A stretch of 33,518 nt of DNA. Source: Anaerolineae bacterium. GTDB taxonomy: Bacteria; Chloroflexota; Anaerolineae; B4-G1; SLSP01. A program made the position numbers and the translations under genes. Below, one piece after another: positions 16,198-25,164 of this stretch (positions are counted from its first letter, which is position 1; the number at the start of each line of letters is the position of its first letter). The stretch lies in assembly GCA_003562365.1 (NCBI GenBank), contig PWVB01000205.1:1-33518 (forward strand). The letters are read 5' to 3'. The notes under the pieces are model-generated. The model saw only the letters and a program-made list of their open reading frames with translations, was not told where the DNA came from and searched no databases.

Positions 16198-17658
16198 GAT
16201 GTGGGCCACAAGCGCCTTTTCTGCGTTCTCCAACCGCTTAAGCGTCTGCTCACGTCCCAGGGCCTGGATCGTGCCAAAGAGGGGTGGTGAGACTCGCTTG
16301 CCGGTAACGGCATTGCGCACAATCCCAAATAGCTGACCCGCCTTCAGGCCCAGCGTCTCGGCCAGATCGCGCATTGGCTGTTCCATCGCCTCAGCTGTGA
16401 ACTGCACTAGCGTACCCATCAGATGCTGCACCTCACGGATGGCGGTCAGGCTCTCCTTTGCCGTCATCTTCTTCCCGATCAGTTCCTCGACTGGTGGCGT
16501 TTCTATATCCACAAATACAAAGTCAGTGAGCTTCACGGCGTCGCGCAAAGTCTTGATTCGCTCTTGAACCAGCGGGACGAGAAGGCGGAGTGTGGGCAGC
16601 ATCTCAGTAGGAACCGGCGTGGAAATCAAACCGGCATCAGCCCAGAAGGGGATCAGATGCTGCAGTAGTTTCTGCTCGCTCATCTGGCGGATGTAATAGC
16701 CGTTCATCCAATCGAGCTTGTCATAGGAGAAGATGGCGGAGGAGAGGTTGATGCGCCGGATGTCGAAGCGTTCGATAAGCTCCTCGCGGCTGAAGACCTC
16801 CTGTTCTTCGCCCTCGCCGGGTGCCCATCCCAGAAGTGCTAGGAAGTTGAAGAGCGCGTCCGGAAGGTATCCTTGACGACGAAACTCATCAACAGAAGTG
16901 GCCCCATGGCGTTTGCCCAGCTTCTTGCCGTCTGGGCCCAGGACCAGCGGTACGTGGACAAAAATGGGGAGCTCCCATCCGAACGCTCGGTAGAGTAGAA
17001 TACGCTTGGGGGTGCTGGGGATCCAGTCATCTCCGCGCATCACGTGCGTGATCTCCATCATATGGTCATCCACTACAACGGCCAGATGATAAGTGGGAAA
17101 GCCATCGCTCTTGAGCAGGATCTGATCGTCTATCAACCGATTCTCGAACGTGATCTCGCCGCGAAGCATGTCGTGGAAGGTCGTTGTGCCCTCGGGGGGA
17201 ACCTTCAAGCGGATGACATGGGGCTCATCGGGTGAGACGGCGCCCATCGGCTTTTCTCGGCAGCGCCCATCATACATCGGCGTCTTGCCCTTTGCCCGGA
17301 GAGCCTCTCGGACCTGCTCTAGCCGCTCCGTTGGGCAATTACAGCGATAGGCCTTACCTGTGTCGATGAGCTCCTCAGCCTTCTGTTTGTAGATGGCAAG
17401 GCGCTGTGACTGCACGTAAGGGCCGTAGTCTCCTCCTATTCCCGGCCCCTCGTCCCAATCTATGCCTAGCCATTCCAGACTGTCCTCGATCACGCGCAGG
17501 GCGTCGGATACGTAGCGCTCACGATCGGTGTCCTCGATCCGGAGCACAAATCCGCCATTCTGCTGCCGGGCAAAGAGCCAGTTGAACACAACAGTCCGGA
17601 TATTGCCGATGTGCGGATAGCCTGTGGGGCTGGGGGCGAAGCGAACACGGATGGACAT
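16177..17658 (-). CDS. gltX: Glutamyl-tRNA synthetase
   Basis: GltX charges tRNA-Glu with glutamate; in organisms lacking GlnRS it also charges tRNA-Gln for later amidation. The 493-residue class I synthetase has the N-terminal signature RFAPSPTGYPHIGN (the HIGH motif here reads HIGN) and KKLGKRHGATSV (the KMSKS loop here reads KLGKR). The C-terminal anticodon-binding region ends in GLKAGQLFGIVRNAVTGK and EKALVAHIEAQ. I chose ATG 17658, behind AAAGGGAGAG; the track's start 10 codons upstream is less likely. It is the last gene of the min-rodA strand and probably has its own promoter. Confidence 0.95.
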   Translation of the reverse strand: MSIRVRFAPSPTGYPHIGNIRTVVFNWLFARQQNGGFVLRIEDTDRERYVSDALRVIEDSLEWLGIDWDEGPGIGGDYGPYVQSQRLAIYKQKAEELIDTGKAYRCNCPTERLEQVREALRAKGKTPMYDGRCREKPMGAVSPDEPHVIRLKVPPEGTTTFHDMLRGEITFENRLIDDQILLKSDGFPTYHLAVVVDDHMMEITHVMRGDDWIPSTPKRILLYRAFGWELPIFVHVPLVLGPDGKKLGKRHGATSVDEFRRQGYLPDALFNFLALLGWAPGEGEEQEVFSREELIERFDIRRINLSSAIFSYDKLDWMNGYYIRQMSEQKLLQHLIPFWADAGLISTPVPTEMLPTLRLLVPLVQERIKTLRDAVKLTDFVFVDIETPPVEELIGKKMTAKESLTAIREVQHLMGTLVQFTAEAMEQPMRDLAETLGLKAGQLFGIVRNAVTGKRVSPPLFGTIQALGREQTLKRLENAEKALVAHIEAQQKA

Positions 17659-17702
17659 AGCTCTCCCTTTTTGTGATGCTTGAATCAAGCGCCAACTTAC
17701 TC

Positions 17703-17708
17703 AGTATA
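17703..17708 (-). promoter_or_regulatory. Candidate -10 element for gltX
   Basis: In the rodA-gltX spacer the minus strand reads CCCTATACTGAG, a 5/6 match to TATAAT about 45 bases before the gltX start. No good -35 is visible, so this is tentative. Confidence 0.3.
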
Positions 17709-17719
17709 GGGGATTTTCG

Positions 17720-18814
17720 TCAGAATTCCAGACGACGCTGATGCATAGCCACGCTCTCGACCAGACCAAGACCTAGAAACGTAACCACCAACACGCTGCC
17801 TCCGCTGCTGATGAACGGCATCGGCAGACCAGCTACGGGGATAAGATTGAGGTTCATCCCAATGTTAACGAGGAGTTGGTAGAAGACATAAGTGGTGAAC
17901 CCAGTCACAATCAGCCTGCCAGTAGCATCTTGAGTCGTCGCCGCGATGCGTAGTAGTCGCCAGAGAAGTAGGACAAAAATCAACAGGATCAGCGCTGCAC
18001 CGACGAACCCCAGCTCTTCGCAGATGACAGAGAAGATGAAGTCGGTGTGTCGGACGCGCAAAAAGTGGAGCTGGCTCTGCGAACCCGTGGCAAACCCTTT
18101 GCCCAGCAGACCGCCAGATCCAATCCCAATGAGGGCTTGACGGACGTTGTAGTAGGCGCCCTCATCCAAGGCGGGATTGATGAAGTTGTCGATTCGACTG
18201 CGCATATATGGATCCATACTGGCCCACAGGATCGGAACCGCCGCCAGCGCAGCTCCTCCTGCACCAGCGAGATAGACCGACTTCAGGCCTGATGTGTAAA
18301 GCATCACGACCCAGGTCGCCATGTACAGCGTGGCAGTGCTGAGATTCGGCTGGCTGAAGACGAGGAAGGCTGCCAATCCCGTCAGGATCATTGAGGCCGC
18401 AAACTCAACCAGTCCGGGAGGATCAGGTGCATTCCGGGCCAGAAGGCTTGCCTGGCTGATGATGAGCAGAATCAAGGCTGGGAAGGCTGGTTGAATCGAG
18501 ATACCGCCGACGAAGATGAAGCGGCGCACCTGACCGATCTCGCTTGTCCCAAAGAGCAATGTAAAGATCAGAATACCTAATGTCAAGAAGTAGAGGGGCC
18601 ACTCCAGGCTCTCCAACAGCCGGTAGTCAACGGCTGATACAAGGAACATCAGACTGATGCCTACCACTGCGTAGACAGCCTGACGACGCCAGGCACCGGC
18701 CAGTGCCTCTGATCCTTGAGTAGCGCTATAGATCATCGCCAACCCGATCACCGAGAGACTAACAGCAATCAGCACCAGCGACCAATCAAAGTACTCCCAG
18801 GGCGACTTACGCAT
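17720..18814 (-). CDS. rodA: RodA/FtsW-type SEDS peptidoglycan polymerase, divergent
   Basis: SEDS proteins polymerise lipid II into glycan strands together with a class B PBP. This 364-residue protein has about ten membrane segments and GSGGLLGKGFATGSQSQLHFL, HTDFIFSVICEELG (D258 kept) and PFISSGGS near the C-terminus. Several usually strict positions differ: QPDLGTA reads QPNLSTA (155-161), QPSE reads QPAF (108-111), and the LPE before HTDF reads LRV. It follows minE on the same strand, an order (minC-minD-minE-rodA) also found in clostridia, so RodA is the likelier name than FtsW. The ribosome binding site is GGAG ahead of ATG 18814. Confidence 0.85.
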   Translation of the reverse strand: MRKSPWEYFDWSLVLIAVSLSVIGLAMIYSATQGSEALAGAWRRQAVYAVVGISLMFLVSAVDYRLLESLEWPLYFLTLGILIFTLLFGTSEIGQVRRFIFVGGISIQPAFPALILLIISQASLLARNAPDPPGLVEFAASMILTGLAAFLVFSQPNLSTATLYMATWVVMLYTSGLKSVYLAGAGGAALAAVPILWASMDPYMRSRIDNFINPALDEGAYYNVRQALIGIGSGGLLGKGFATGSQSQLHFLRVRHTDFIFSVICEELGFVGAALILLIFVLLLWRLLRIAATTQDATGRLIVTGFTTYVFYQLLVNIGMNLNLIPVAGLPMPFISSGGSVLVVTFLGLGLVESVAMHQRRLEF

Positions 18815-18867
18815 CCCAACTCCGGCTAGGTGTCACCGACTGTCTCTGCCGTCTGGCTTTCATCACG

Positions 18868-19143
18868 TCAGCTCTGAGGCTCACCTCGGCGCGTGCGGGG
18901 GGTGTGGATGGGGATATCGGCCATAAGGCGCGTCTCGCGAGTGTCTTCAGTGAAGTTGACGACGACCTTTTCGCGATCGATATCCAGATGCTTGGAGATG
19001 ACGGCGATGATCTCGTCTTTGAGAATCTCTAGCATTCCAGGAGAGAGATTTGCGCGATCATGGGTCAGAACCAGACGTAACCGTTGAGCCGCCACATCCT
19101 GGCTGGAGTTCGGTTTTCGGCGAAACATATCCAGTAACCTCAT
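18868..19143 (-). CDS. minE: Cell-division topological specificity factor MinE
   Basis: MinE binds MinD on the membrane, stimulates its ATPase and drives the pole-to-pole pattern that keeps the MinCD inhibitor off midcell. The 91-residue protein is of family length, with an N-terminal membrane-binding stretch (MRLLDMFRRKP), the MinD-contact helix region (AAQRLRLVLTHDRANLS) and the dimerising beta/alpha part (ILKDEIIAVISKHLDID). The start has a clear AAAGGAG. It lies 11 bases after minD, in the same operon. Confidence 0.95.
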   Translation of the reverse strand: MRLLDMFRRKPNSSQDVAAQRLRLVLTHDRANLSPGMLEILKDEIIAVISKHLDIDREKVVVNFTEDTRETRLMADIPIHTPRTRRGEPQS

Positions 19144-19154
19144 AAGTGCTCCTT

Positions 19155-19940
19155 TCAGCGAGAGCCGAAGAGCTTTTGGAAAAACGTCTGCTTCTGCAGC
19201 GCCTCAAAAGGGACTGCCTCGCCCGTTAATCGTCTTCCGATGTTGCGAAAGGCCTTGCCGGCAGGCGAGCGCTCGTCCAGCGCCACTGGCTGACCATGGT
19301 TACTGGACGAAAGGATTTTAGTGTCCTCCGGCACAATACCAACCAGATCGATGGCCAGGAGATCCGTAACGGTGTCAGAATCGAGCATCTCATTGCGGCG
19401 CACTAGATCGGCTTTAAAACGATTGATGATCAACTGGGATGGGGCCCATCCTTCGGCTTCCAGCAGACCGATGACCCGGTCGGCATCTCGTACTGCGGTG
19501 ACCTCTGGGTTGGTCACAATCAGCACCAAATCAGCGGGGGTTGCAGCGTAACGGAACCCGTGCTCAATGCCGGCTGGTGAGTCGATCAACACAAAGTCCG
19601 CGCTCTCTGCGGCCTCGTGGGCGACGCGACTCATATCCTCGATGCTGATAGCATTCTTGTCACGCGTCTGTGCGGCTGGGAGCAGGAACAGCTCTGGGAA
19701 GCGCTTGTCCCGCACCAAAGCTTGTCGGAACCGACATCGCCCATCAATGTAGTTGACGATATCGTAGACGATCCTATTCTCTAGGCCCATCATTACGTCC
19801 AGATTGCGAAGTCCGATGTCAGCGTCGATACAGGTGACGCGGTATCCCAGCATGGCGAGGCTAATGCTGAGGTTTGCGGTGGTGGTGGTTTTGCCCACGC
19901 CGCCTTTCCCAGAGGAAATCGTGATGATCTTTCCGGCCAT
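19155..19940 (-). CDS. minD: Septum-site-determining ATPase MinD
   Basis: MinD is a membrane-cycling ParA-type ATPase that recruits MinC. The 261-residue protein has the deviant Walker A (SSGKGGVGKTT, 10-20), the DADIGLRNLD switch segment, the DSPAG Walker B region and a C-terminal amphipathic membrane-targeting helix (KQTFFQKLFGSR). I chose ATG 19940 behind AAAGGA because MAGKIITISSGKGG is the family start; the track's start seven codons upstream overlaps minC. The gene begins two bases after the minC stop, so the two are probably translationally coupled. Confidence 0.95.
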   Translation of the reverse strand: MAGKIITISSGKGGVGKTTTTANLSISLAMLGYRVTCIDADIGLRNLDVMMGLENRIVYDIVNYIDGRCRFRQALVRDKRFPELFLLPAAQTRDKNAISIEDMSRVAHEAAESADFVLIDSPAGIEHGFRYAATPADLVLIVTNPEVTAVRDADRVIGLLEAEGWAPSQLIINRFKADLVRRNEMLDSDTVTDLLAIDLVGIVPEDTKILSSSNHGQPVALDERSPAGKAFRNIGRRLTGEAVPFEALQKQTFFQKLFGSR

Positions 19941-19942
19941 AT

Positions 19943-20617
19943 CTATCCTTTTCTGATCCACGCTTCGGCTACAATGCGGCCATCCTCAATCCGCGCCATC
20001 TCTGGCTCTGGCGTATGGCCTCGCTGCTCTGGGGTGCGCCCAATGTAGCCGGCAATGCGTATCTGTGCCGGCTGCAGATCCAGAGCGCAGATGACCATCT
20101 CTTCATCGCCGAAGGCTCCGGCGTGCACTACGCCTCGAATTGTGCCCCATACGACGATGCTTCCCCCGGCCACGATCTCAGCACCGGGATTGACATCGCC
20201 GAGTAGGGTGACGTGCCCTGGATAGTGGAGGCTCTGACCCGATCTCAGCGTCTGCTGGGCGAATAGCGCTTGTTGTTCGGGTGGAACCTCAACGACTGCC
20301 TTTCTGGCGTCGGCATCTTTGGGCAAACGGGTAAGAACGCCGTTGGAACGAGCGAGACGGACGGTCCTCTCATTCTCGCTTAAGATAGCCCAGAGCTCGA
20401 TATCGTAACGACTCAGCAGCACCCGTATGGAACTCAGCTCTTGGGCGGTCAACTCCCGTGGACCTAGCTCGAGGATCAACCTGCCGCCCCGGAAGAAGTC
20501 TTCCGCCTCTCCGAGCGACCGCTCGAGTGCCTCCATAACTGTCGTCCAGTTGGCTATCCTGGGCTTGAGCAGTATGCCCTCGGCGGTTCCCTTAAGGGTG
20601 ATCGGCATAGCCTCCAT
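19943..20617 (-). CDS. minC: Septum-site-determining protein MinC
   Basis: MinC is the FtsZ-polymerisation inhibitor of the Min system. The 224-residue protein has an N-terminal domain (MPITLKGTAEGILL, to about 100) and a C-terminal beta-helix that binds MinD (about 125-215), with RSGQSLHYPGHVTLLGDVNPGAEI and GGSIVVWGTIRGVVHAGA. I chose ATG 20617 over 20608 (MPITLKG), but both are possible; 20608 has GGAGG only two bases away. The track's 323-residue version starts about 300 bases upstream, beyond the promoter, and its added residues look non-coding. It is the first gene of minC-minD-minE-rodA. Confidence 0.93.
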   Translation of the reverse strand: MEAMPITLKGTAEGILLKPRIANWTTVMEALERSLGEAEDFFRGGRLILELGPRELTAQELSSIRVLLSRYDIELWAILSENERTVRLARSNGVLTRLPKDADARKAVVEVPPEQQALFAQQTLRSGQSLHYPGHVTLLGDVNPGAEIVAGGSIVVWGTIRGVVHAGAFGDEEMVICALDLQPAQIRIAGYIGRTPEQRGHTPEPEMARIEDGRIVAEAWIRKG

Positions 20618-20626
20618 TATCTCTCC

Positions 20627-20635
20627 ATTATAGCA
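20627..20635 (-). promoter_or_regulatory. Extended -10 promoter of the min operon
   Basis: On the minus strand ATGCTATAATGG contains a perfect TATAAT (20632-20627) preceded by TGC, an extended -10 element. No good -35 hexamer is seen. The expected transcription start (about 20620) lies about three bases before ATG 20617, so the minC message may be leaderless or nearly so. Confidence 0.6.
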
Positions 20636-20819
20636 TAACTGCTGCCAGCTCTGGTTAGAAGGTTGCGGACACTCACCAAACCTTGTCTGCTGTTGACAAA
20701 ACAGTATCATTTTACCGGGTTTGGTATATAACTCAAGCGGACGAAGCGCCGTAACCTTCGCTGTCGGCGCGGACCGGGATCTGTTGGGGTTGGTTTGAAG
20801 GGCTGGATGAGACTGTTCT

Positions 20820-21509
20820 ATGATACATTCATCTGTGAAAGCACTCTTGCGTTGGCTGATTCTGGTGTCTGTCCCCGTCGTTCTGACGATGGCGCTGGTT
20901 CGCCTGCTGACCATGCCATGGTTCCCGGCTTGGGTTTATCAACGCCCCGGTTTTCCTGATGATCCCTTCGGGATGTCGTCTGTAGAGCGCTTGCGGCTCG
21001 CGCGCCAGACGATTCGCTTTTTGAACACCCCTTGGTCGACGGACCTTCTAGAGGAGCTTCGCCTTCCGGATGGGCGTTTGGCCTACAATGAGCGTGAGCT
21101 GGTCCATATGCAGGATGTCAAGGCTGTCTATAATGCGCTCACCGGACTGGCATTTGCGTTGCTTATGCTGAGTGTTGCAGCGGGGTTGATCTTAGCGCGT
21201 CTGGGAGAGGACTGTGCGGTTTGGCTAGCCCTGTGTCAAGGGGGAGGGCTTAGTCTGACGATCCTTGTCAGTCTCGGAGTATGGATGGTTGCTGGATTTG
21301 ATAGCTTTTTCACCCTGTTTCACGACCTGTTTTTCGAGCCTGGAACCTGGCTCTTCTCTTACTCGGATACGCTGATCCGACTCTTTCCAATCCAGCTATG
21401 GCAAACAGCTGGTTTCCTTGTTGCAGGCGGGGTGAGCTTTCTTTCGCTAGTGTTACTTTTGGCAGGGGCAGGGCGCTATCGTCGATGTGCATCTTGTGCT
21501 TCCACTTAA
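20820..21509 (+). CDS. Lit-like / TIGR01906 (DUF1461) integral membrane protein
   Basis: A 229-residue membrane protein with about four hydrophobic segments (11-30, about 100-122, 138-160, 195-215). Between the first two lies a hydrophilic loop with YNERELVHMQDVKAVYN (H96), and between the third and fourth FHDLFFEPGTWLF (H168), followed by IRLFP. These match the DUF1461/TIGR01906 family, which includes Lit, an intramolecular transacylase that moves a lipoprotein acyl chain from the glycerol sn-2 position to the N-terminus; two histidines are important there. I therefore infer a lipoprotein-modifying enzyme, but most family members are untested. The start ATG 20820 has only a weak ribosome binding site. 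The HtrA gene at 27.4 kb encodes a lipoprotein, a possible substrate. Confidence 0.65.
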   Translation: MIHSSVKALLRWLILVSVPVVLTMALVRLLTMPWFPAWVYQRPGFPDDPFGMSSVERLRLARQTIRFLNTPWSTDLLEELRLPDGRLAYNERELVHMQDVKAVYNALTGLAFALLMLSVAAGLILARLGEDCAVWLALCQGGGLSLTILVSLGVWMVAGFDSFFTLFHDLFFEPGTWLFSYSDTLIRLFPIQLWQTAGFLVAGGVSFLSLVLLLAGAGRYRRCASCAST

Positions 21510-21539
21510 CGCTATACCTCTGGGCCTTCGAAGAATCTT

Positions 21540-21568
21540 CCCCGGTCTCTCACCGCATCCAACCGGGG
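21540..21568 (+). terminator. Weak hairpin between the Lit-like and amylase genes
   Basis: CCCCGGT (21540-21546) and ACCGGGG (21562-21568) can pair across a 15-base loop, followed by CTTGATT. The large loop and poor T tract make this a doubtful terminator. Confidence 0.3.
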
Positions 21569-21603
21569 CTTGATTGCATGATTACTCACGTGAAAGGAGC
21601 GCC

Positions 21604-23049
21604 GTGACGATTCAAACGCCAGACTGGGTCAAGGACGCGGTCTTCTACCAGATTTTTCCGGATCGCTTTGCGCAGAGTCCGCGGGTGTCGAAACCGAACA
21701 ACCTCGAGCCGTGGGATGCCCCACCGACCCGACGAGGTTTCAAAGGCGGTGACTTCGCCGGCATCCTGGAGCGGCTTGACTATCTGGTCGATCTTGGCAT
21801 CACTGCGATCTACTTCAACCCAATCTTCCAATCTGCGGCCAACCACCGATACCATACTCACGATTACTACCGGGTGGATCCAATCCTCGGAGGGGACGCG
21901 GCTTTTAGGGCGTTTTTGGATGCTGCCCATCGCGCGGGAATTCGGGTTGTGCTTGACGGCGTATTCAACCACGCAAGTCGAGGACTCCTGCAGTTCAATC
22001 ACATCATGGAGAATGGCGACAAGTCCCCGTATCTCGATTGGTTCATCGTGAAAGATCTGCCGCTTCGGGCTTTCGACCTTCACGTAGCACCCAACTACGC
22101 CGCTTGGTGGGGCAACCGTGAGTTGCCGAAGCTCAACACCGACAACCCCGACGTGCGCGAATTCCTGATGGATGTTGCTGAGTACTGGCTGCGCCAGGGT
22201 ATCGATGGTTGGCGCTTGGACGTGCCTTTGTAGATCGAGACGCCGGGATTCTGGGAGGAGTTTCGCCGTCGGGTTAAGGCGATCAACCCCGAGGCATATA
22301 TCCTGGCGGAGATCTGGGACGCGGCCGAAGCGTGGTTGCAGGGGGACCACTTTGACGCCGTGATGGCCTATGGGTTCAACCGGGCCTGCTATGGATTCTT
22401 TGGCGGTAACTGGCTTGATGTCTCGCATAGGCCCGGCGGATTCAAAGTCCAGTCCATGCAGGGGCCACGTTTTGCCAAGGAGATCAACCATCTGCTCAGC
22501 CTCTACGACTGGGAGGTCACGCTAGCCCAGTACAATCTCCTGAGTAGCCACGACGAACCACGTTTTGTCACCATGGTGCAGGGCGATGTTCGGCGCCTGC
22601 GCCTGGCGATACTTTTCCAGATGGCTTTTCCGGGGGTTCCCGCGATCTACTATGGCGACGAAATCGGTATGACAGGTGGGCCTGATCCGGATTGTAGGGG
22701 AGCTTTCCCTTGGGATGAGCGCCAGTGGGACCTCAATCTGCACGCAGATGTCCGGAGGTTCATTGCCCTGCGCCATGCACACTCTGCCCTGCGTCGTGGA
22801 GCCTTTCGAGAGCTGGCAGTGACCGAGTCGACCTATGCTTTTGCGCGTACGGATGTGACGGAGACAGTTATCGTGGTCCTGAATGCTGGAGAGGTTCCGG
22901 TCGATCTGTGCGTCGAGGTAAGTGGCGTTGTGCCTCCCGGTCGTCGACTTGTGGAGGCGTGGTCTGATGTGCCGGCAGACCTACAGGAGGGACGGCTGCG
23001 ATGTCACCTTCCTGACTTGGATGGACGGGTCTTCGTGAGCGTTTCCTGA
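21604..23049 (+). pseudogene. GH13 alpha-amylase / cyclomaltodextrinase-like enzyme, interrupted by an in-frame TAG
   Basis: The track splits this into 21574-22233 and 22336-23049, but both lie in one frame and the bases between them also encode good family sequence (IETPGFWEEFRRRV, ILAEIWD). Only the TAG at 22231-22233 breaks it. The start is GTG 21604 behind AAAGGAG, giving [14 protein letters not shown] as in neopullulanase-type enzymes without the N-terminal CBM34. Conserved regions: DGVFNH (I), GWRLDVP (II, nucleophile Asp), LAEIWD (III, acid/base Glu) and SSHDEPR (IV). The stop falls between regions II and III, so neither half can be active alone. A GAG-to-TAG change is the simplest cause; readthrough, suppression or a sequencing error are alternatives. 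The expected length without the stop is about 481 residues. Confidence 0.8.
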
Positions 23050-23051
23050 TC

Positions 23052-23103
23052 TATGCGATTCTTATGTCTCTCTTATGCGTTTCCAATACTCTCCCTTTAT
23101 ACT
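23052..23103 (+). promoter_or_regulatory. Candidate dnaK promoter with three 11-bp direct repeats
   Basis: TATG recurs at 23052, 23063 and 23074, exactly 11 bases apart, in TATGCGATTCT, TATGTCTCTCT and TATGCGTTTCC. A -10-like TATACT lies at 23098-23103, so the last repeat occupies the -35 position, where no consensus -35 exists. That arrangement is typical of activators of the OmpR/PhoB type. No CIRCE (HrcA) element is visible. Confidence 0.45.
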
Positions 23104-23137
23104 AAGGCCCGGAATGATAAAAGCATGGAGGTAAACT

Positions 23138-25093
23138 ATGGCAAAGATTGTGGGTATTGACCTGGGCACGACCAACTCCGTCGTCTCGGTGATGGAGGGT
23201 GGACAAGCTACAGTTGTTCCGACGGCTGAAGGCCGCCGTTTATGCCCCTCAGTGGTTGCTTTCACTAAGGGCGGCGACCGGTTGGTTGGCGATCCTGCCA
23301 AGCGTCAGGCGGTGGTAAACGCCGAGAACACAGTTTATTCGGTGAAGCGCCTGATGGGGCGTCGGGCTGATGAACCGGAGGTTGAGGTCACCCGTGAAAT
23401 GGTGTCCTATGAGATCGTAGCAGGATCTCAAAACGACGCGCGTGTGCGTGTCCCGGTTCAGGATAAAGTTTATACGCCGCAGGAGATCTCTGCAATGATC
23501 CTGCAGAAGCTGAAGACCGACGCTGAATCCTATCTGGGTGAGCCGGTCAACCAAGCGGTGATCACCGTTCCTGCTTACTTCAACGATAGCCAGCGCCAGG
23601 CAACCAAAGACGCCGGTCAGATTGCCGGCCTGGAGGTCACGCGGATCATTAACGAGCCAACCGCCGCCGCGCTAGCCTATGGGCTGGATAAGGCGAAAGA
23701 TGAGACCATTTTGGTCTTCGACCTGGGCGGCGGTACTTTTGACGTATCGATCCTAGAGGTGGGGGAGGGCCTGATCGAGGTCAAATCCACCAACGGTGAT
23801 ACGCATCTGGGCGGCGATGATTGGGATGAGCGTATCGTTCGCTGGATGTTGGATCAGTTCAAAAAGGAGCAGGGGATAGACATTTCCAAGGACCGTCAGG
23901 CGATGCAGCGCCTGCGCGAGGCTTCTGAGAAGGCCAAGATTGAGCTCTCCACAATGATGGAGACCGATATCAACCTGCCCTACATCACGGCGGACGCGAC
24001 GGGTCCGAAGCATCTACAGGTGAGTCTGACGCGTTCCAAGTTCGAGCAGTTAACCGACGATCTTGTGGATCGTTGTCGTCGACCGTTTGAGCGCGCGCTA
24101 TCTGATGCTAAGATTTCTGCTGATGAGTTAGATCAGGTTGTGCTGGTTGGCGGTGCAACCCGGATGCCGATGATCCAGGAGTTGGTGCGCAACCTCACCG
24201 GTGGTAAGGAACCCCATAAGGGGGTTAATCCTGATGAGGTTGTCTCCATTGGTGCGGCGATTCAGGCCGGTGTTTTGGCCGGTGACGTTACCGACATTCT
24301 TCTCCTGGACGTGACTCCGCTCTCCTTGGGCGTGGAGACTTTGGGCGGTCGGATGACAACGCTGATCCCGCGCAATACGACAGTCCCGGTCAAGAAAAGT
24401 GAGACCTTCACCACTGCCGAGGACAATCAGACGGCAGTTGATATCAAGGTCTATCAGGGTGAGCGCCCTATGGCGGACGATAACATGTTGCTTGGGCAGT
24501 TCAGGTTGGATGGGATTCCGCCTGCGCCTCGGGGGGTCCCGCAGATCGAGGTGACGTTTGACATTGATGCGAACGGCATCCTAAACGTGAAGGCACAGGA
24601 CAAGGCGACCGGTCGGGAGCAGCATATCGCGATCACCGCGACTACGAATCTGAACGAGGAAGAGGTCGAGCGCCTTGTTGAGGAGGCCAAGCTTCACCAG
24701 GAGGAGGACCGCAAGCGCCAAGAGCTGGTGGATGCTCGCAACGAGGCAGATGGGATAACTCATCAGATCGAACGGACGATGGAGGAGCTGGGCGAGAAGG
24801 TGCCTGGCGAGGTCCGTTCGGAGCTAGAGGGCCTGATCAGCGATCTGCGCGAAATCAAAGACACTAGCGATGATCCGGAAGCCATCCGTCGTAAGATTGA
24901 GCAGGTGCGCAAAGCTGCGATGAAGATGGGCGAACAAGCGTATGGTCAGCCCGGTGCCGGCCCGACGCCTGGTCCGGAAGTTGGGCCTGGCTACGGCCCT
25001 GGTCCTGGTCCCGGTGCCGCCGGTCCGAGCGATGGGGATGAGGCTGGTGAGGGCCCTGAAGTGGTTGAGGGAGAGTACCGAGAGGTCAGCTAA
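23138..25093 (+). CDS. dnaK: Hsp70 chaperone DnaK
   Basis: DnaK binds exposed hydrophobic peptides in an ATP cycle driven by DnaJ and GrpE. The 651-residue protein has the full layout: ATPase signatures [11 protein letters not shown] at the start, [12 protein letters not shown] (about 190) and [14 protein letters not shown] (about 334); the linker DVTPLSLG; the substrate-binding domain; and a helical lid. The tail is unusually rich in Gly and Pro ([15 protein letters not shown]) before the acidic end [10 protein letters not shown]. The ribosome binding site is GGAGG, six bases before the ATG. It heads dnaK-grpE-dnaJ, with a hairpin after it. Confidence 0.97.
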   Translation: MAKIVGIDLGTTNSVVSVMEGGQATVVPTAEGRRLCPSVVAFTKGGDRLVGDPAKRQAVVNAENTVYSVKRLMGRRADEPEVEVTREMVSYEIVAGSQNDARVRVPVQDKVYTPQEISAMILQKLKTDAESYLGEPVNQAVITVPAYFNDSQRQATKDAGQIAGLEVTRIINEPTAAALAYGLDKAKDETILVFDLGGGTFDVSILEVGEGLIEVKSTNGDTHLGGDDWDERIVRWMLDQFKKEQGIDISKDRQAMQRLREASEKAKIELSTMMETDINLPYITADATGPKHLQVSLTRSKFEQLTDDLVDRCRRPFERALSDAKISADELDQVVLVGGATRMPMIQELVRNLTGGKEPHKGVNPDEVVSIGAAIQAGVLAGDVTDILLLDVTPLSLGVETLGGRMTTLIPRNTTVPVKKSETFTTAEDNQTAVDIKVYQGERPMADDNMLLGQFRLDGIPPAPRGVPQIEVTFDIDANGILNVKAQDKATGREQHIAITATTNLNEEEVERLVEEAKLHQEEDRKRQELVDARNEADGITHQIERTMEELGEKVPGEVRSELEGLISDLREIKDTSDDPEAIRRKIEQVRKAAMKMGEQAYGQPGAGPTPGPEVGPGYGPGPGPGAAGPSDGDEAGEGPEVVEGEYREVS

Positions 25094-25164
25094 CAGCTAG
25101 GTGATAGGCCGCGGCTGAAGTCGAACCGATGATGCACTTGGGTAGTCCTGGATAAATACAGGGA

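Noticed and set aside
20693-20730. TTGACA ... TATATA as a promoter for the Lit-like gene
   Set aside because: The hexamers are 26 bases apart, too far for a sigma-70-type promoter.
20618-20914. N-terminal extension of MinC in the track
   Set aside because: It lies upstream of the promoter, and the family starts at MPITLKG or just before.
23050-23137. CIRCE/HrcA operator upstream of dnaK
   Set aside because: No TTAGCACTC-N9-GAGTGCTAA-like inverted repeat is present.
24961-25030. GGTCCTGG-type repeats at the dnaK 3' end as a DNA repeat element
   Set aside because: They are the codons of the Gly/Pro-rich DnaK tail and do not extend beyond the gene.
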